Below, piece by piece: positions 1 to 12,543 of a stretch of DNA of 64,000 nt. Source of the stretch: Adiantum capillus-veneris. Taxonomy: Eukaryota > Streptophyta > Polypodiopsida > Polypodiales > Pteridaceae. Position 1 is the first letter of the stretch. Each line of letters begins with the position of its first letter. The translations under genes and the position numbers were made by a program. The DNA is taken from assembly GCA_014529385.2 (NCBI GenBank), contig CM043952.1, positions 61,520,119 to 61,584,118 on the forward strand. The letters are read 5' to 3'. The notes under the pieces are model-generated. The model made no database searches and had not been told where the DNA came from. It saw only the letters and a list, made by a program, of their open reading frames with translations.

Positions 1-91
1 TCTGGCCAATCCAGTCCGAAGGTAGACGAATAGACAAGGAGTATAAGACGTAGCCGAACAGGTAGACCAACTCACCCCGCCATTTCTGCAC

Positions 92-94
<3 letters not shown>

Positions 95-158
<64 letters not shown>
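95..158. repeat. (GA)n microsatellite
   Basis: Uninterrupted GA dinucleotide run, followed by a second short GA stretch near 191-200 and a GT stretch near 207-214. No coding content; translated Arg-Glu or Leu-Ser runs are artefacts. Confidence 0.95.
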
Positions 159-160
<2 letters not shown>

Positions 161-337
161 TTTCCATAGTTGTTGTCCCATGTGACGCAAAGAGAGAGAG
201 AGCTCTGTGTGTGTATTCGCGCTGGACTCGGCCTGCTGTGTTTAATTGGTGGCAGCTTTATTAGTGATGGATTTTGTATGACGCATTTTTCCTAAACATT
301 GAGTCCAATCAAAGCATAAGCTCCAACTTTGCAGTCA

Positions 338-619
<282 letters not shown>

Positions 620-704
620 CTATTTTGGGCCGGAATTTCTCCTTTTCCCCTTGCCTTCAGCCAGCTATGTTCCCTGCAGCCCCGACGACCTAGGTGAATA
701 CTGC

Positions 705-760
<56 letters not shown>

Positions 761-765
761 GGTCA

Positions 766-787
766 TCTATACTATATATGAAAGAGG
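766..787 (+). mobile_element. Orphan Helitron 5' terminus, copy 1
   Basis: Starts TCTATACTATATATGAAAGA after an A at 765. No hairpin-CTAG terminus is found before the next tandem unit. It is either the true 5' end of a composite element reaching 3373 or a duplicated end. Confidence 0.65.
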
Positions 788-1525
788 AATTCAGGCGGCC
801 ACATGGTTGAAAATGGTTTCATCTGGCCATACTTGCCTGAGTGAGGTGATACCAATAGAACCGGCGAGTGTGCTCTGAGTCGGCCCGACCAAACAACGAG
901 CGCGACACACACGCGCAGAAAGTTTGCGCAACTGAACGCGACGTGACACGTCGTCTTGCTCTGCAATGTTAATTGAAGAGAATACATAGGTGCACGAGTG
1001 ATTTAACACTGGCATCTGGATACTTCTGCAATATATGCGCATTATGTCGCCTTGCAATTTTAGGGAAGAGATAGCCAGCCTGCAACTTAGCCATATTAGA
1101 GTTTCCAGGTACCTTTGTAATCATTGCAACTTTCTCCATCGGCTCAGCAAGACACGATATTTTGAGGATGGTGCCCTTGCTTCTGCCTTCGATGCGTCCT
1201 TACTTACTTCTGCCTTAGATTAGGAACATAAATACAAGGGTATTTTGGTAACTTTTAAAATTTGGGAGATATTTTGGGAATTTCCACAAATTAGAGGGGT
1301 ATTTTGGTTTGGTAATTTTACCAAAAAAAAATCAATCAGACGTTTGCTTTGGGGTAGTTTCAGAGAGAATTTTTTTCAAGATAGATGATTTTTTTGCAAT
1401 TTAACTCTATTTTCTTGAATTTTCCAAGCAGACTTTCTCCTTCTCCCCGTTCCTTCAACCGGCTGTTTTGATTGTTCAATTCGATTGGTCAAAGCTTAGT
1501 TGACGCACTTTTCTTGAACACTGAT

Positions 1526-1559
<34 letters not shown>

Positions 1560-1774
1560 AGTTTAAGCACCTACTCCCTGTGTTTGAGAAAAATCATTTT
1601 TCCACACATACAAAATTCATTTCCTTGATTTTGTCAAGAGGAAGTTTTAGAAAATTATGCTTTTTTTCTGGAGTTTCACACTTTTTTCTCTATTTTGGGC
1701 CGAAATTTCTCCTTTTCCCCTTGCCTTCAGCCAGCTATGTTCCCTGCAGCCCCGACGACCTAGGTGAATAGTGT

Positions 1775-1840
<66 letters not shown>

Positions 1841-1843
1841 TCA

Positions 1844-1865
1844 TCTATACTATATATGAAAGAGG
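1844..1865 (+). mobile_element. Orphan Helitron 5' terminus, copy 2
   Basis: Same 5' terminal sequence as at 766 and 2943, again preceded by A. No 3' terminus lies within its tandem unit. Confidence 0.65.
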
Positions 1866-2576
1866 AATTCAGGTGGCCACGTGGTTGAAAATGGTTTTGT
1901 CTGGCCATACTTGCCTGAGTGAGGTGATACCAATAGAACCGGCGAGTGTGCTCTGAGTCGGACCAAACGACGCGCGTGACACACACGCGCACAAAGTTTG
2001 CGCAATTAAACGCGACGTGACACGTCTTCTTGCTCTGCAATGTTAATTGAAGAGAGTACATAGGCACACGAGTGATTTAACACTGGCATCTGGATACTTC
2101 TACAATATATGCGCATTGTGTTGCCTTGCAATTTTAGGGAAGAGATAACCAGCCTGCAACTTAGCCATATTAGAGTTTCCAGGTACCTTTGTAGTCACTA
2201 CAACTTTCTCCATCGGCTCAGCAAGACATGATATTTTGAGGATGGTGCCCTTGCTTCTGCCTTCGATGCGTCCTTGCTTACTTCTGCCTTAGATTAGGAA
2301 CATAAATACAAGGGTATTGAAATTTGGGGGATATTTTGGGAATTTCCACAAATTAGAGGGGTATTTTGGTTTGGTAATTTTACCAAAAAAAAATCAATCA
2401 GACGTTTGCTTTGGGAGAGAATTTTTTTCAAGATAGATGATTTTTTGCAATTTAACTCTATTTTCTTGAATTTTCCAAGCGGACTTTCTCCTTCTCCCCG
2501 TCCCTTCAACCAGCTGTTTTGATTGTTCAATTCGATTGGTCAAAGCTTAGTTGACGCACTTTTCTCGAACACTGAT

Positions 2577-2655
<79 letters not shown>

Positions 2656-2865
2656 AAGCATCTACTCCCTGTGTTTGAGAAAAATCATTTTTCCACACAT
2701 ACAAAATTCATTTCCTTGATTTTGTCAAGAGGAAGTTTTAGAAAATTATGCTTTTTTTTTGGAGTTTCACACTTTTTTCTCTATTTTGGGCCGGAATTTC
2801 TCCTTTTCCCCTTGCCTTCAGCCAGCTATGTTCCCTGCATCCCCGACGACCTAGGTGAATAGTGC

Positions 2866-2937
<72 letters not shown>

Positions 2938-2942
2938 GATCA

Positions 2943-3373
2943 TCTATACTATATATGAAAGAGGAATTCAGGCGGCCATGTGGTTGAAAATGGTTTCGTC
3001 TGGCCATACTTGCCTGAGTGAGGTGATACCAATAGAACTGGCGAGTGTGCTCTGAGTTGGCCTGACCAAACAACGAGAGCGACACATACACGCGCACAAA
3101 GTTTGCGCAACTAAACGCAACATGACACGTCGTCTTGCTCTGCAATGTTATTTGAAGAGAGTACATAGGCGCACGAGTGATTTAAACACTGGAGAGAGAG
3201 AGAGAGAGAGAGGACCACCTATGAGAACTGGATACAAGACTTTGTGTGTGTGTGTGTGACAACACCCATCCAAAGAGAGAGCCGCTCAAAGTTCTGGCAT
3301 GTGTGTCATTAATTTAATTTGTGTCATAGTAAGAGCGAGCGAGACCCGCCGGTAGGCGGGTCGCGCAAGCTAG
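2943..3373 (+). mobile_element. Non-autonomous Helitron with both termini
   Basis: The 5' end TCTATACTATATATGAAAGA matches the usual plant Helitron start (TCTMTAYTA). The 3' end has the hallmark hairpin gacccgcc-ggta-ggcgggtc (3343-3362), seven spacer bases and CTAG (3370-3373). The flanks are A (2942) and T (3374), the expected A|T insertion site. Length is 431 bp with no Rep/helicase coding, so it would need enzyme in trans. Identical 5' ends at 766 and 1844 in the upstream tandem units lack a 3' hairpin, so the element could instead run 766-3373. Confidence 0.8.
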
Positions 3374-3664
3374 TTTATTATTGAATTTATGATAGCCTTT
3401 GAATATTCCGTCCTACCAAACTTTGCATACATTCTACCACTTGGAGTGCCACTTATGCTTACATAGCATTTTATGGGTGAAATCTTAGATGCTTGCTTGG
3501 GCGTTCAAGAGGGAAAGGGCAAATAGGTGGATTCTTTTTGGGGGGAGAGGAGCAGGGTGGAGGTGCACTATCCCTAGTTAGACTCTAGAGCTTCCACAAG
3601 AAGATTTAGAAATTTTCTCATGTAGGAAAAGTGAGTCTTTTCCAGTGTTTTTCATACAATGAAT

Positions 3665-3779
3665 AACATCATGAGCTTCTGCTCGAGAGGCACCGCATAT
3701 CTAGCTAGGTACGATTGGAGGCAGGGGAATCATACCTAGCTAGGTATGCGGTGCCTCTCTCACATAAGCTCATGATGTT
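3665..3779. ncRNA. 115-nt near-perfect hairpin, possible small-RNA precursor or foldback MITE
   Basis: Arms 3665-3716 and 3728-3779 are 52 nt each with an 11-nt loop. Only six arm positions do not match, four of them clustered 15-20 nt from the base, and one is a G:U wobble. The size and bulged stem suit a plant miRNA precursor; a very young inverted duplication or a foldback element is equally possible. The arm sequence does not match any conserved plant miRNA that I know. No transcription evidence is available. Confidence 0.5.
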
Positions 3780-5244
3780 GAGGTAAGTCACAATATGGGA
3801 ATTATTGTGAGAATTTGTCCAAAACTTCTTGTGAATTCAGAGGCCCTTTTGTTCTTGTGGGAAATCACAAACAATCACGGCATAAACCATTTGATTGAGG
3901 AATTGTCCTTTCAAAGGTGCTCATGCATTTTGAGCGCCAAGGACGTGGAAGCCTCACTTGACTCTAGAAAAATGACCAAGGAAATCTAGAAGAGCATATG
4001 CTTTTCATTGTTCTCGCTAAATTATTTTTTGGTAGTGGACTCGCTTCAATTATGAAGCATAAAGATATAGCTAGTGCTCCTCAACTCTATAACTCACTCA
4101 ATGGTGTCTCTTGATGGATGGCCATCTTTCCAATGAAATATGCGAGGAATAATAAGTGGGACAAAAGTTTTTGAGGAGCTTCATTAAGAAAACTTGGTTG
4201 GATGCCTTGGTGATTGAAGGGGAAGGGAAAAGGATATGGCAAGTGGAACAACAGGAGGTGACCACGAGGTTGAGCCCCCGCATGGTGCACAAGACCAGCA
4301 AGACGGCTAGCTCGTGCGGATGAAAGGGGGGAAGGTGGGGTGGAAAGTACGAAACGCTCTAGATGAAATCTGAGGAGATTCTATATAGTGAAGTATGCAA
4401 TGACAGAGAATTAGTCACTTTGTTGTCAAAGTATTGCAATGATAGAGAATTTGAAGTATGCTTGATGGCATTATGGAGAAATGACACTACTTTCTTGGCG
4501 TGCAATTAGTGGTGAAAAACAATTAGATTAGACTTAAGTGGGTGTGCAGAGATCCTGGGAATATCATTTTAGCTCTTGAGTGTAAGCACACTTGCACATA
4601 ATTCTATTATGTGCTCCAAGCATAGCTTAAATTTAGCCGATGGTCTATAGCACCATAGGGGACACTTGGGGTGGTGGTCGAAAGAGTAAATGGTAAAAAG
4701 GTCGCTTTTGCATGTATCGAGAGTGGGGGTAAAGTAGGCGTCAGCTCACTTGTTAGCCTACAATTGCAAAAAGAAAACCAACCTAGACATTGCTATTGTT
4801 TTCTTGTTAACTAAGCTTTTCTCAAGCTAACTCTGCCATTTTTGGTAGAGTTAGCTTGTGACGGTAGAGTTTTGCAAGTGCTACCAAAATTCACTGATGT
4901 CAAAAGGACGATGCATGCGAAGGTGCTCTAGCATGATTTAGAACACTTCCCTCTCAAACTTTCTATCCCTAGGAAAAATTTGAGTGTAGTGCCTCCTTCA
5001 AATCACTTTACCATTGTAGGCATGTGAGCTCGCATAATCGGTCTACGGTGGATTTTGCTCGCTCTCTCTAACGGTTTCGAATTGCAAGTCTTATACAATT
5101 TTTCAAGCTCATTCATGAGCAAAAGTAGAAACACTCACACTATATATCTCTCATTTCTCGAATATGTATATCCATATGCCTTCATAAAACACACACAATC
5201 ATCTCATTTGGAGAAAATTTTGGTTATGCATTCATTAAAAACAG
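3780..5244. other. Non-coding stretch, no gene seen
   Basis: Short ORFs only, none recognisable. It contains a 14-bp-stem hairpin at 4824-4857 (arms aagctaactctgcc and ggtagagttagctt, loop of 6). No RNA gene is seen. Confidence 0.6.
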
Positions 5245-5469
5245 CTAAGAGATTTTGGTGATTGCATTTGGGGAAAGCCCCAGCTCCACCTCTACCTCTA
5301 TATTTGTTGAAGACCATCTAGAGCTTCCTGGCCTTACCCTTGCTGGACATACCCTGCAATAAGTGTAATTCAAGAAACGACATCCTTGCATATCCAACAA
5401 CCATATTTGCATTCCAAGAACTTTTTGTTTCCTTAGAAGTACACAACAATTGACATGCATGGCAAGCAC
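5245..5469 (-). pseudogene. PPR repeat fragment (decayed)
   Basis: On the minus strand the translation keeps the skeleton of a fern PLS-type PPR unit: CVLLRKQKVLG (normally KCGVLxKAQKVLEEL) then LGLSPNAIT (normally EGLSPNAIT). Between them the frame is degraded and the VVSWxALIAGYAQ segment is unrecognisable. Only about one repeat remains, with no start context, neighbour or stop of its own. Functional PPR proteins bind organellar RNA; this piece cannot. It probably derives from the same family as the array at 16-21 kb. Confidence 0.6.
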
Positions 5470-6240
5470 AACAATTTCAAGCTCTTTCTAAGAGCCTACA
5501 ACAAACAATCTCATCGTGAAGTTGTTTGCCAATGTCAACTACTCGCTCTAAGTCATTTGATTAGCACAAATCTATTGAGATTCCCTCCCGAACTATTTCC
5601 CAAGCACGCAAGCATGTGCAGCTCCTGTCGTTCACACATCATTTGCGCTACCGAGCTCCTCAACACCTGTTGCGATCCTCCACGTGGCACTCCTCCACTA
5701 AAAGCCAAGCCAAGGTATCTCTCTCTTACTAAAATCTAGGGTATGTCTGTACAAGCATTTCAAGGAGCTTCAATTGTCAGGTGTACGCGTTGCAAGGGCA
5801 GGTTCAAGCTCCATCTGTTTCACTTTCTATCTCTTGTTGCCTGCGTTCCTCCACGTGGAAAGAGGTTTTTTTTTTACCTTCCATTTTCCTTTTGAGCCCC
5901 AAGCCAAGGGATCTCTTTAGATTCCGTCTAATTCAAACGTTGGCACTACCTAATTGCATAAATGTCCTATGCCTTCAAGATACAAGCATGGTGACTAGGG
6001 TTAAAGAGAAATGATCGGAACAATCATTATACAATTATCTTTTTATGATTATGAGGTCTCCTGGCATTTTTCTTATGACATTGACACTTGAAACTTCTCC
6101 TCTCTCTCTCTCTCTCTCTCTCTCTATTAGTAGACTCAATTTCAAGACTCGATAAATAGGTCTCTGAGGCCTCTTTGGGTTTTCCTCACAACATGCAAAT
6201 TGTATTTTTCTTCCTCCTCCTCTTCTTCTTCTTCTTCTTC

Positions 6241-6278
<38 letters not shown>

Positions 6279-6753
6279 CCACATGACATGCTTCAAAAAA
6301 AAAATTACCTCAATTTACCCGATAATACCATACTTATGAAATCTTGAGAAACACACATGAAAATTTGATGGGTAATCACGTGGGTTCGAATGGTAAATTT
6401 GACCTAATGAATTAAGGTCTAGGTCTTTTGTTGAAGAATGCTAAACTTGGAGATAAATTGTGTCTCACGTATGTATCCATCGCCTACGAACTTAACTTGG
6501 ATAATTCAAGCCCCTGCATTTGATTGAAGGTTACCATACGAAGGTATTTTTGTGTGTGGCATGCTGCCCTAGAAGCGAGAAGGGAGAAGGACACTGGCTG
6601 TGGATGTGTGTGGATAATCAAGGCATGCCTTGATCCTATATGGCAATAGGACGATCCACATACCCACTTATGTACACACACACACACAGCTGCTCTTCTC
6701 TACTTCATGAATTCTCGCCACCAAGAAAGGGTTATGTGCTTTTGCTGCTCAGG

Positions 6754-6810
<57 letters not shown>

Positions 6811-7553
6811 CTCTTAGCCTTCCATCCGGGTGGTGTTTGTTCACCTCCCAAAGGTCATCACGTCCTCCCAACTCGTGACTTTGCCTGAATCGGCCTTGCC
6901 TTAATAGAGTAAAATCTTCTTGCCTCTGACCAAGGCCCCCTCTTGCCGCTTCCCTGCTTTCCTTTATTTGCAGTCATGTGAGCTTGCCTAAATATGGCTC
7001 TCCCCTCCCCACAAACCGGGCCAACTATCCTTGTAACCACCATTCTCGTCACTAAACATACCATACATCACACAAATGAACAAAATCTACAATCTAATGG
7101 TATTCCTAATAATTAAAAGGTATTCCTAATTCAAAGATTCTCACAACACAACAAAAACAATGTGCTAGTCTATAGCACGTAGCAACGGGCAACGATGAAG
7201 CACATAGATTTGCAACAATATTAGCTAAGAAGGACAGATACAACATTTTGAAAAAAAAAGAGAGAGAGAGAGAGAGGACACTTTGAAGACAAGAAAACGC
7301 TAAAGAAAAAATAAAAGGAGAAGAAAAACACATCTTTATATGGACACAAAATGTCTTTGGACTTTCCACCTTTATATGTCTTTTGACTTTTCACTTTCAT
7401 CTATCTTTTCATTTCCTAAACTCACACTTCCCTTATGTACTTAAAATGTTTTAAAAGAATTTTTATTTTTTTGAGATTGGGGAAATCTAATGGCAGCACG
7501 TAGCATGTAGGGCTACTTCAATGTCTTTTTTTAAGATGGAAATTAGCTCTATT
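5470..7553. other. Non-coding stretch with microsatellites
   Basis: TC runs lie at about 6101-6125 and 6244-6276 (separated by a CTT/CCT-rich stretch) and 6752-6804, with a GA run at 7259-7277. Two loosely similar blocks near 5670-5720 and 5840-5915 share 'ctccacgtgg...aagccaaggnatctct', suggesting an old local duplication. No gene recognised. Confidence 0.6.
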
Positions 7554-7572
7554 ATTTCAAACCTTGAGGCTC

Positions 7573-8029
7573 ATCGTCTTCTTCTTTTTTTTGGAAAACT
7601 CACAATCCTGAGTAGATTATATTAGTAACTCCAAAGAATTACAATTACTAATCATGCTCGTGTTGAGCCATGACATCTTCCAGAAAACATTAGTACATTG
7701 GCTAATACAAGGGCCATCCCGTGGCAAAGGTCAAACACTTGACTGGCTAAGGGTTAGACTCTTATCCATGCAATTTTGATATTGTTGCAATCACAACCTT
7801 GTTCCACTCTTCAGAGTTCCTCCATTTTCCAATGGCAATAATTGCTTCCTTGCTTTCTTGAATGATCTCCGTGAACCTTGCTGTTTCAATGAAGTTCTCA
7901 AAAAGTCGACAGTTCTTGGCCTTTTATACGTGTTTAAAGTAACAAAACCTGACAATTTGTGTACTGATTAGAAGTGGTTGGCCCATGAATATCTTCCCAC
8001 CCATGAAAAGATTGTTCTTGTAAAACCCA
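7573..8029 (-). mobile_element. 5'-truncated LINE tail with 19-bp TSD
   Basis: Flanked by the direct repeat atttcaaaccttgaggctc at 7554-7572 and 8030-8048. The left edge is T-rich (an A tail on the minus strand), followed by the 3' motif seen in the other copies (actcacaatcctgag...). Reading on the minus strand, the body matches the C-terminal tail of the LINE ORF, seen clearly at 13.7 and 14.5 kb (FFHNVWQTRNRRVFEG...IIQESK), with stops. It is a dead 5'-truncated insertion made by target-primed reverse transcription. Confidence 0.8.
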
Positions 8030-8109
8030 ATTTCAAACCTTGAGGCTCGTCTTCATATAATGTCTCCTAAGTTTGAGTATGTGACTCTAATATAGAAAAA
8101 AATCATCCC

Positions 8110-8500
8110 CAAAAAACACAATGGTGAGTACATTATATTGACAACCACAAAAAATTACAAATGCCTCCCATGCTCTCTCGATCCATGGCATCTTTGAGAG
8201 GTCATTGATACATCGGCTAAAAGGTGAGCCACCCTGCAGCAAACGTAGGGCCCTTATCTATGAGAGTCAGTTCCTATGGTGCCAATTAAAGTGTTCCATT
8301 TGTCAAAATTCTTACGTTTCCCAAAGGTTGGAATTTCCCCCCTGCTTTCTTGTATTATTGTTGTGAACCTATCTATTTCCATGGTGTTATCAAATATATG
8401 ACGGTTCCTAGCCCTCTTGACTTGTTTAAAGTAGTAGAATCTAAGAATTTGTGCTATAATAAGCAGTTCCTAGCTTTTAAGAACCTTCCCTCCCTAACCA
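8110..8500 (-). mobile_element. LINE tail fragment, second minus-strand copy
   Basis: Same organisation as the neighbouring copy: a 3' motif near 8120-8136 (aacacaatggtgagtac), then a body whose minus-strand translation keeps YYFKQVKRARNR and IIQES-type residues. No convincing target-site duplication was found, so the edges are approximate. Confidence 0.6.
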
Positions 8501-8529
8501 AGAATGTAAAATTTTTCTTTATTTTCTAT

Positions 8530-8620
8530 TTTTGTCAAAACTCACAATTAACAATTGTGAGTTGTGAGTAGATTATATTGACATAGTGAAAAACTTATGA
8601 GAAGGGGTCTAGATATATAT
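8530..8620 (-). mobile_element. Short LINE 3' tail remnant
   Basis: Contains actcacaattaacaattgtgagttgtgag followed by tagattatattgacat, the same 3'-end signature as the adjacent minus-strand copies. Only the tail remains. Confidence 0.5.
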
Positions 8621-8727
8621 CAAAATTGTCAATGGAAAGGGATGACACTCGAAAGTATACTGCATCCCATTCATCTCTTACATTTTCTTATTGTGTTCAA
8701 TGTGTCCATTTATAAGATGGGTGATGA

Positions 8728-9130
8728 CACGTGTGGAAGTCCAAGAACCATCGAGTCTTTGAGAATGTCCTTGAAATAGCTAGTTTCATGTAGATTATTC
8801 AAGAAAGTTCAGAAATGATTGTCGCCACTGGGAAAAAGAAGAACTCCAAAGAGTGGAAGAGGGCAATTAGAGCCGCTAAAATAGACATACATGTTTGAGG
8901 GCATGGGTTTTTTGTTCAAGCTGAGGGTTGCTCCCAGTACAGATAGTGTTTACTTTGATGTCCCTCTTTTATAATGGGGTGGCCCCCTTATCATCCAATG
9001 TATCAGTGATGTATCTGTGGCATCTGGAAGACGCTATATATCAATACGAGCATGGCTTGAATTTTGTAAATTTTTTTCATTATGCTAATATAATATACTC
9101 ACCATTGTGATTTCTACAAAAACAAAAAAA
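8728..9130 (+). mobile_element. 5'-truncated LINE tail, plus strand, 13-bp TSD
   Basis: The direct repeat agatgggtgatga occurs at 8715-8727 and 9131-9143. The plus-strand translation gives RVFENVLEIASFM, a stop, then IIQESSE, matching the LINE C-terminal tail. The 3' end has actcaccattgtgatttc and an A-rich tail. Opposite in strand to the two copies on its left, giving a tail-to-tail cluster. Confidence 0.8.
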
Positions 9131-9226
9131 AGATGGGTGATGATGGAAACCTGAACTTCAATCTTAGGTTAGTTGGATTTGGAATGGTCAAGTTCCACTA
9201 GAGAAAAAAGAGTATCATGGCTTTTA

Positions 9227-10010
9227 TCATCGAATATATATAAACAATAGTATTTTTTGGACATTACCTGCAATCCACATATACGTGATGTGGACAAAGA
9301 TTGTGACCTGGCTAGAAAACCAATGCATGGATTGAATCTTATTTTGTTCTTTGAATGTGTAATTTTTAGTGAAATCCACAACGGACACTACCACACCTTC
9401 AAGGAAGATATCTAGACATTGTTTAAATTGCTCATCATGCCATCTGTAAACAATATTGTGCTTTATAAGCTTGCTCATATGATCCCTGAACAATACAAAA
9501 AGTTGACCACACCGCATCTCCTTGTTCGACATAACTTTTCTTTTCTTCTTTTTTGCAGTATCTGTTTCACTAACTTCGAGGTCTTCAAATATCTTGAATG
9601 TTACCTTGCGTGCACTATATGAATCCTCAATTGGGCAAATGGGTAGCTTTTTTGAAAGCCCACATGAGGAGCATTCACCCATCAAACACTTCAGTGCAAA
9701 GGAATTTGAACCGCTAGCCTTTGAGCATAAAACTGATTCCCAAAGCTTTATAAGGCTCCAGAAAATTTTTGTATGGGCATTGCATTTCACATCTGCACCA
9801 CAAATGTCACATTGACAACCACACTCTTTCCCATGAAAACCATAAGAATCTTTCCTTATATGGTTCAAGATATCCCTCAAGAATGACATTTGAACATGCG
9901 TGATGCAACAACAATTGTATCGATCTCGAAGCTTGCATACGAAACAAGGCTTCAACTTTCAACTGTTCTCTGATGAATTTGTACCTCTGAGTGACTCTAT
10001 TTGAAGGCAA
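9227..10010 (-). pseudogene. Cys-rich transposon-like ORF with DFTKNY...IQSMHW motif (broken)
   Basis: The main frame (9955 down to 9227, 242 codons) shows paired cysteines (CFVCKLRDRYNCCC, CQCDICGADVKC, CLMGECSSCG, PICPIE), a basic stretch KKKKRK, and DFTKNYTFKEQNKIQSMHWF. The last motif and the CxxGxCxxCG block resemble, from memory, uncharacterised ORFs scattered in animal and algal genomes (DFxENYxCxxQDEIQSxxW) and thought to be transposon-borne. Upstream residues (NRVTQRYKFIREQLKVEALF) continue in another frame up to 10010, so there is a frameshift. No catalytic triad could be assigned. Likely a dead TE fragment; the family name is uncertain. Confidence 0.5.
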
Positions 10011-10159
10011 AAAAATTATTCTACCTGCATTAAATAATGATAATCAATACATATATTGCAAAATCCAAACTCATTGATGAAAAACTAAAATCAATCTGGT
10101 GGGAGTTAGTCTGAGGTGGGTAAGTGACACTTTTGTGGTCAGTGGAAGGAGAAAAATAA

Positions 10160-11130
10160 CAAGAACCTGACTCTATTAGTACCAAGAACTGTAAGATTGG
10201 TGGCTACCAGAACTATGATTGTAGGGTTAGGTACTAATCAGGTTGACAATGTAAGATCCCTTTCAGAAAAATAGCTACCGCTATCAAATGGGTAGCTACC
10301 AAGACTAAGATTGTAAGAATGATGCCTTCCAAAGTACTAGTGGTAGCTACCAGTACTACCATGGTAAACTGGTAGCTACCATTATACCAATATTAATTGT
10401 ATCTACCACCCTGAGAGTGGTAGCTACCTTTTAGACAAATAGCTACCACTATTAGATTGGCAGCTCTCAAGACTATGACTATAAAACTGATGCCTTCCAG
10501 AGTACTAGTCGTAGCTACCAGTACTACCATGGCAGACTAGTAGCTGCCATTGTACCACTATTATACTAGTAGCTACCACCCTGAGAGTGGTAGCTACCTT
10601 TCCTAGGACTAGCATGGCACATCTAGCATTACGAGAGTAATAGCTACGAGATTGATAGTGGTAGCTACCAATCCACCCAAACTACCATTGCAAATTCGTA
10701 GCTGCAGATATAATATTGGTGGCTACCTTTATGGGGACTAGCAAGGAGGTTGACAACAAAAGATACCAATCCACCACCATGGAAGGCTGGCAACTACCAC
10801 TATCAGAATGGCAGCTACCATGACTAGTACTAGAAGACTCTTGCTTCCTCAACACTTGTGGTAGTTACTAGGGTGAGAATGTTAGCCACCAGTCTACCAG
10901 TGCTCACTACCATGGAAGACTTGTAGCTAACATTATAAAAAAATTACAATGCTATCGATAAATATCATAGTGGTAGCTGCTACCTCTCCTAGGAAAACCA
11001 TGGTAGATAGCACTAGTTATGAGACTGCTATAGTAGGTTGAAAGTGATAGCTACCAATCTACTAGGATCATTGTGGAAAATTAGTAGCATGCACTATCAA
11101 AGTAGTGGATACCTTTACCAAGGATAGCAT
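10160..11130. repeat. Degenerate satellite built on palindrome GGTAGCTACC
   Basis: The decamer GGTAGCTACC, its own reverse complement, or one-base variants recur many times. A higher-order period of about 168 bp is clear between 10265-10433 and 10433-10602 (shared landmarks: aatagctacc, gatgccttcca, agtactagt, gctaccagtactaccatgg, accaccctgagagtggtagctacct). Later units are more degenerate. A last copy occurs at 11631-11640 beyond the microsatellites. No coding content. Confidence 0.85.
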
Positions 11131-11251
11131 GGAAGCTACCATTGTCTGATGGTGGTGATTAAAAGGATCATTGTGTGAGTCTTTGAGAGTTGGAAGACAA
11201 AGTACCTTGTCCAAAGTTTCTATACAAGAAACACCTCTAGAGGGATTGGCA

Positions 11252-11525
<274 letters not shown>

Positions 11526-11623
11526 GGTCGTAACAGCCTTGGATCGTGGTGGGCACTGCTAAATTTTGAAATTTCTATAATTATTGCTCAAAGTCTCACA
11601 AAAACTTCCATCTAGCTTTAGAT

Positions 11624-12110
11624 TTGGGAGGTAGCTACCACCTTGCTAGTGTTGTGTGGGACACAAGTAGTAAGTCCACCTATTCATGCATATACCCTAG
11701 TACTACCCATCAAAGGGCTGATCGCCTTTCTAAACTTGTAAATGGTGAGCCTCTTAAGGGAATTGAAGATGATTTTCTAGATGCATATCTATTTAATATT
11801 GAGATGGTGCTTAGATGGAGTGAGAGCATAATGCCAATTTTAACCATAGGACAAATGATGATAGACCAAGAGAAAATGGATGATAGAAAATTTGTTGAGC
11901 AAAGCGGTCATTTTCAACTACTTAGTGGAAGATTGAATCACAGAGGCTTCGATGGCATATTAAGGCTATGTATTCAAGCCTCTAATATCCCTTTATACTT
12001 GATGGAGGCATATGCCACTATGGGCTATGTGCACCATGGGAAGACTGGTACCTACCAAAATTTGATGAGAATGGGAGTCTGATGGCCTAGCATGAAGAAT
12101 ACGTATCAAT
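11624..12110 (+). pseudogene. Ty3/gypsy pol fragment: end of RNase H and integrase zinc region
   Basis: The ORF keeps HQRADRLSKLVNGEP, equivalent to the xxADxLSRL end of the gypsy RNase H, and downstream LRLCIQASNIPLYLMEAYATMGYVHHG, resembling the integrase H2C2 entry (LxxAHxxxGxxHxG). After a TGA the frame continues WPSMKNTY, equivalent to YWPSMKxDV. RT, the RNase H core and the integrase DDE core are missing. The first codons read GGSYH from a satellite decamer, so the left edge is a junction and not a real start. Confidence 0.65.
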
Positions 12111-12543
12111 ATGTAAATATAATTGGATACAATATAAATTCAACTTAATTTACTTTTGATCTAATTTCTTTTATGCAAGCCGAATTGCATATGATGCTGG
12201 AAAAGCAAATTGAAAATTCACAACAAGAAGCTCAACACAAATGGATTCAAAAATGTAAAAGCTCTTACCTTTTGATGATTTTGATTCAAAACATATTGAA
12301 AATAGCTACCAATTTATTGTAAATTACTTCAAATGCAAAATTTGACAAATTTGTCATGATGACGAGCAGGTCCAAAATGCCCCTGAACCTTTAGGATAAC
12401 TCTTCACGTGTTGAAATTGGAGTTTTGAACAGAAAGTTATGATGATTTTATGTTTTGTTTAATTGTAGATTTTTCATGCGTGCACCACATGAAGCCACAG
12501 GAGGCTGAAAATTCCCTATTTTTGTGAAGAAAAAGCAACCACA

